Shown here: in pieces, positions 61,822 to 64,000 of the stretch | Numbering within the stretch: position 1 is the stretch's first letter | Layout: each line of letters begins with the position of its first letter | NCBI GenBank assembly: GCA_900771195.1 | Contig: CAAGMZ010000015.1 | Coordinates: 1 to 64,000 of the forward strand | From: Lachnospiraceae bacterium | GTDB lineage: Bacteria > Bacillota > Clostridia > Lachnospirales > Lachnospiraceae | Direction of reading: 5' to 3' | Length of the DNA: 64,000 bases | The notes under the pieces: model-generated | Databases searched by the model: none | What the model saw: the letters and a program-made list of their open reading frames with translations, nothing else | What the model was told of the DNA's origin: nothing | Translations under genes and position numbers: made by a program

Positions 61822-61895
61822 ATCTGTCACCTCAATACTGCATATATTACCGATTGCTCCGCCCCTTCCTCATGGTGGCGCACCAATCATATTAT

Positions 61896-61924
61896 AGTAT
61901 ACCAAGTCAGTAGGAATATATCAA
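61896..61924 (-). promoter_or_regulatory. iscR promoter with internal operator-like dyad
   Basis: TTGATA (61919-61924) and TATACT (61896-61901) lie on the minus strand with a 17-bp spacer. The spacer reads ATTCCTACTGACTTGGT, where ATTCC/GGTAT form a dyad typical of Rrf2 family sites. Confidence 0.7.
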
Positions 61925-61981
61925 GAAAAAAATAAAAACAGGTGCCGTGTCCGTGCCCGAAGCCGGCGAAAACAACACCTG
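61925..61981 (-). terminator. Terminator of the DegV-type gene
   Basis: CAGGTG/CACCTG closes a GC-rich hairpin on the minus strand and is followed by TTTTTATTTTTTT. It lies just upstream of the iscR promoter. Confidence 0.75.
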
Positions 61982-62031
61982 AATAATATATGTGCATTAA
62001 CACACAGCAAATATGCAGTTGTATGATAATC

Positions 62032-62895
62032 CTATGCTCTGCACGCTGCTATTGCCAGAGCCCCCGGTCCTATATGACAGCCAATGCTGAGAGACAGCTC
62101 TCTTGCGGTAATCTCCTGCCCGGGAAAAGCCTCCTTAATCTCATCGACCCAGCTGTTCATAGTCTCCTCATCAACCTTGCTGCTTACGGCAAACAGTCTT
62201 ATCTTTCCGGCTTTGTAAAGCTCCGAAAGTCTGGAATCAAGATCCTTTTTTGCAGCCTCTATCATCGTATGGCGTGCCTTCTTCATTCCGCGCTCCTTGG
62301 CAAATGCATCAAGCTTCTCGCCCTGTATGGTCAGAACAGGCTTAAGATTAAGCACTGTTCCTATCGCAGCTGCAGCAGCTGTGACGCGTCCGCCCTTCTT
62401 AAGATATGAAAGCGTATCTACCGCTATATATATTGTCGCATCATATGCTTCCTTCTCAAGACGCTCCTTTATCTGCGCAGCATTCATGCCTTCTTTGGCA
62501 TAGGTCATGGCATCATATACGGAGCTCTCCATTGTAACGGAAATTCTGTGATTGTCCACAACCCAAACCTTGCCGTCGTAATCCTCGGCAAAAACCTTCG
62601 CACTGTTGCAGGACTCACTGAGCCCGCTGGACATGGGAATATAAACTATATCATCATACCCATCCGCCAGAATCCTGTCCCACATATCCATCACATCCCC
62701 GGGAGAAGGCTGGGAAGTGGAAACCTCCGCACCCTGAGCCAGATAATCATAAAATTCATCCGAAGTCATATCCTTCCCCTGAAATTTAATCTCTCCGTTT
62801 ATGAAAAAAGGCATTGGCATAAGAAAAATACCAAGTTCTTCAGCCTCACTTGCTGATATTCCGCTGTTCTCGTCAGTCATTACTGCAGTTCTCAT
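62032..62895 (-). CDS. DegV-family fatty-acid-binding protein
   Basis: This 287-residue protein matches the DegV fold, which carries fatty acids for phospholipid synthesis via the FakA/FakB system. Marks are TSQPSPGDVMDMW, IPMSSGLSESCNSA, LSYLKKGGRVTAAAAAIG and LKPVLTIQGEKL. The start at 62895 with AGGAGG upstream is used. The divergent TetR gene lies 191 bp away. The bound ligand is inferred from the family. Confidence 0.93.
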   Translation of the reverse strand: MRTAVMTDENSGISASEAEELGIFLMPMPFFINGEIKFQGKDMTSDEFYDYLAQGAEVSTSQPSPGDVMDMWDRILADGYDDIVYIPMSSGLSESCNSAKVFAEDYDGKVWVVDNHRISVTMESSVYDAMTYAKEGMNAAQIKERLEKEAYDATIYIAVDTLSYLKKGGRVTAAAAAIGTVLNLKPVLTIQGEKLDAFAKERGMKKARHTMIEAAKKDLDSRLSELYKAGKIRLFAVSSKVDEETMNSWVDEIKEAFPGQEITARELSLSIGCHIGPGALAIAACRA

Positions 62896-62972
62896 ACATA
62901 CCTCCTGATATATTTTCCACATCATCTATACTTCAAAACTACGTCACGGGTAAATAATTACTACTTAACACC

Positions 62973-63001
62973 TTGACTATTATTTATACATGTATTAAAA
63001 T
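62973..63001 (+). promoter_or_regulatory. Promoter of the TetR-type gene with dyad in the spacer
   Basis: TTGACT (62973-62978) and TAAAAT (62996-63001) with a 17-bp spacer. TTATACATGTATTA (62984-62997) overlaps the -10 region. Confidence 0.6.
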
Positions 63002-63052
63002 AAATCAAAATAAATAAAAAGGCAAGTACATTTTTCCAAAAATGTAAGTTAA

Positions 63053-63066
63053 TTATACATGCGTAA
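63053..63066 (+). promoter_or_regulatory. Second operator-like site before the TetR-type gene
   Basis: TTATACATGCGTAA matches the site at 62984-62997 in 12 of 14 positions. Two copies upstream of a TetR gene suggest autoregulation. Confidence 0.45.
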
Positions 63067-63086
63067 GTTAATTCAGGGAGATTGTT

Positions 63087-63665
63087 ATGGAAGACAAAAG
63101 AGTAAGAAAAACAAAAAAATATCTTAAAGACACGCTTATAGAACTGCTCAACGAAGAAACATTCGAACAGATAACGGTAACCCAGATCTGCAACAGGGCC
63201 GATATAAGCAGGATTACATTCTATACGCATTACGCTGACAAATACGATCTTGTGGAAGATATATTTCAGGACATGATAGAAATCGGCACAGCCGATTACG
63301 CCAACCGTGAAAAAAATCAGAATCAGAGCCGGGATATAGCCACCGGCTTTGTCAATGTGATGGACAGCATAGTCAGCCTTTATTACAGACATTATGATTT
63401 TTTCAAGCATGCAAAGCCGGAACGTAATCCATATCTGGCATTTTCCTTTTATAATCATGTGCTTGCAACCGTAGAGCACCACACCAACAAGGAAAGCTCT
63501 ATACATCAAATGAAATATTCAACCGGGCAGATAACCGGCTTCCTCTGCTACGGTCTTGTGGGCTTTATCAACGAAAGCCATCGTGAAACCGAGGACATGG
63601 AAAAAATAGAAATCGAGGCCCATCAGCTGCTTCTTGACATAATGCAGAACGGGATTCTTTTCTGA
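63087..63665 (+). CDS. TetR/AcrR-family transcriptional regulator
   Basis: This 192-residue regulator has an N-terminal helix-turn-helix (about 10-55, FEQITVTQICNRADISRITFYTHYADKYDL) and a helical ligand domain of the TetR_C type. GGGAG precedes the ATG. Its likely operators lie at 62984-62997 and 63053-63066. The controlled genes are unknown, but the divergent DegV gene is the obvious candidate. Followed by a strong terminator. Confidence 0.9.
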   Translation: MEDKRVRKTKKYLKDTLIELLNEETFEQITVTQICNRADISRITFYTHYADKYDLVEDIFQDMIEIGTADYANREKNQNQSRDIATGFVNVMDSIVSLYYRHYDFFKHAKPERNPYLAFSFYNHVLATVEHHTNKESSIHQMKYSTGQITGFLCYGLVGFINESHRETEDMEKIEIEAHQLLLDIMQNGILF

Positions 63666-63687
63666 CAGACTCCGCCGCGATAAATGC

Positions 63688-63735
63688 AAAAATTCCGGCA
63701 TGCTCCGCAAATCGGTGCCTTACCGGAATTTTTTT
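63688..63735. terminator. Bidirectional intrinsic terminator
   Basis: AAAAATTCCGG pairs with CCGGAATTTTT, and T-runs follow in both directions. It separates the TetR gene from the convergent small gene. Confidence 0.82.
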
Positions 63736-63803
63736 CTTTCATATATGGGCACTGCCCCGGTATTCCTGTCAGAAGAACGTATTTCAACAGTCAGAAATCG
63801 TCT

Positions 63804-63971
63804 TCATCCGACTTTTCCGAATAATACGCCATATGGTTTCCTGTTGTGTTTTTCTCCTCTGTGATGTCTTATCATCCGGATGAGGCTTCCGCTCCCACTA
63901 TAGCTGTAAGCCCGTTCAATATGTCTGTCGTGTATCTCTCCCATAAGCATGCAAAGTTCCAATCCTGTCAT
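63804..63971 (-). CDS. Small basic hypothetical protein (55 residues)
   Basis: The minus strand reads MTGLELCMLMGEIHDRHIER, then a Ser/Gly-rich and Arg/His-rich stretch ending FGKVG. GGAGG lies 10 nt before this ATG; an in-frame ATG at 63977 lies only 4 nt from it. No family is recognised. Its high His/Arg content (RMIRHHRGEKHN) suggests nucleic acid or metal binding, but that is only composition. It may be the last gene of an operon beyond the window edge. Confidence 0.55.
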   Translation of the reverse strand: MTGLELCMLMGEIHDRHIERAYSYSGSGSLIRMIRHHRGEKHNRKPYGVLFGKVG

Positions 63972-64000
63972 ACACATATCTCCTCCTTTTCAAGTGCACT

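Overview
The window looks like a chromosomal segment of a spore-forming, Gram-positive Clostridia, most likely a member of the Lachnospiraceae. The evidence is the set of sporulation genes (spoIID, a spoIIQ-type LytM protein, spoIIR, a SPOCS/LysM morphogenesis protein, a CotS-type kinase), Firmicute-style ribosome binding sites and promoters, a programmed-frameshift prfB, an archaeal/eukaryal-type prolyl-tRNA synthetase, an S-box (SAM-I) leader on metK and several small Clostridia-type hypothetical proteins. This is judged from recognition of families, not from a database search. Nearly every gene lies on the minus strand, so in this replichore the fork probably runs from high to low coordinates. 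No integrase, phage gene, intact insertion sequence or CRISPR array was seen.

Layout. 1-1300: the end of an unidentified gene, an unusual HPr-like protein, a 529-bp gene-free element with terminal inverted repeats, and two tRNAs (Gly, Pro). 1.4-7.4 kb: YfcE phosphodiesterase, RdgB, an anchored papain-like protease, a THUMP rRNA methyltransferase, a rhodanese, a tiny Asn/Thr/Lys-rich protein and a flippase-like membrane protein. 7.4-7.9 kb: tRNA-Arg and two copies of a hairpin repeat family. 7.9-20.6 kb: NAD salvage (pncB), spoIIQ-spoIID, murI, ilvBN, an Rpn-type nuclease, small proteins, a DUF1934 protein, ddl, spoIIR and a GntR regulator. 20.6-26.4 kb: ispE, a third hairpin repeat plus a 74-bp tandem repeat, a SipL-like protein, PrcB-like and PEGA lipoproteins and a CotS kinase. 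26.4-36.3 kb: cca, proS, a transglutaminase-like lipoprotein, an O-acetylation pair (DHHW/AlgX-like plus MBOAT), an RluA synthase and a two-component system. 36.3-39.1 kb: metK with its SAM-I leader, a TauE/SafE permease and two tRNA-Ser genes. 39.1-44.9 kb: a compact ispD-tsaD-rnz-rimI-tsaB-tsaE operon (t6A tRNA modification). 44.9-53 kb: lysC, hom, cheW, prfB, secA and hpf. 53.2 kb: a cluster of DnaA-box-like 9-mers. 53.4-56.7 kb: a YmfI-type reductase, cysK and metY. 56.7-62 kb: an ABC exporter, then mnmA-iscU-iscS-iscR. 62-64 kb: a DegV protein, a TetR regulator with repeated operator-like sites, and a small edge gene.

Functionally this is mostly core metabolism. Sulfur flow is well represented (cysK, metY, metK with its riboswitch, cysteine desulfurase, scaffold and 2-thiouridylase), as are tRNA maturation (cca, tsaB/D/E, mnmA, rnz), envelope building (murI, ddl, MBOAT/DHHW) and sporulation.

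The most novel-looking signal is the hairpin family at 7581-7761, about 7810-7893 and 21555-21722. The copies share a core loop. Their stems differ in sequence but stay self-complementary, and the two full copies each carry an independent tandem duplication of the left arm.
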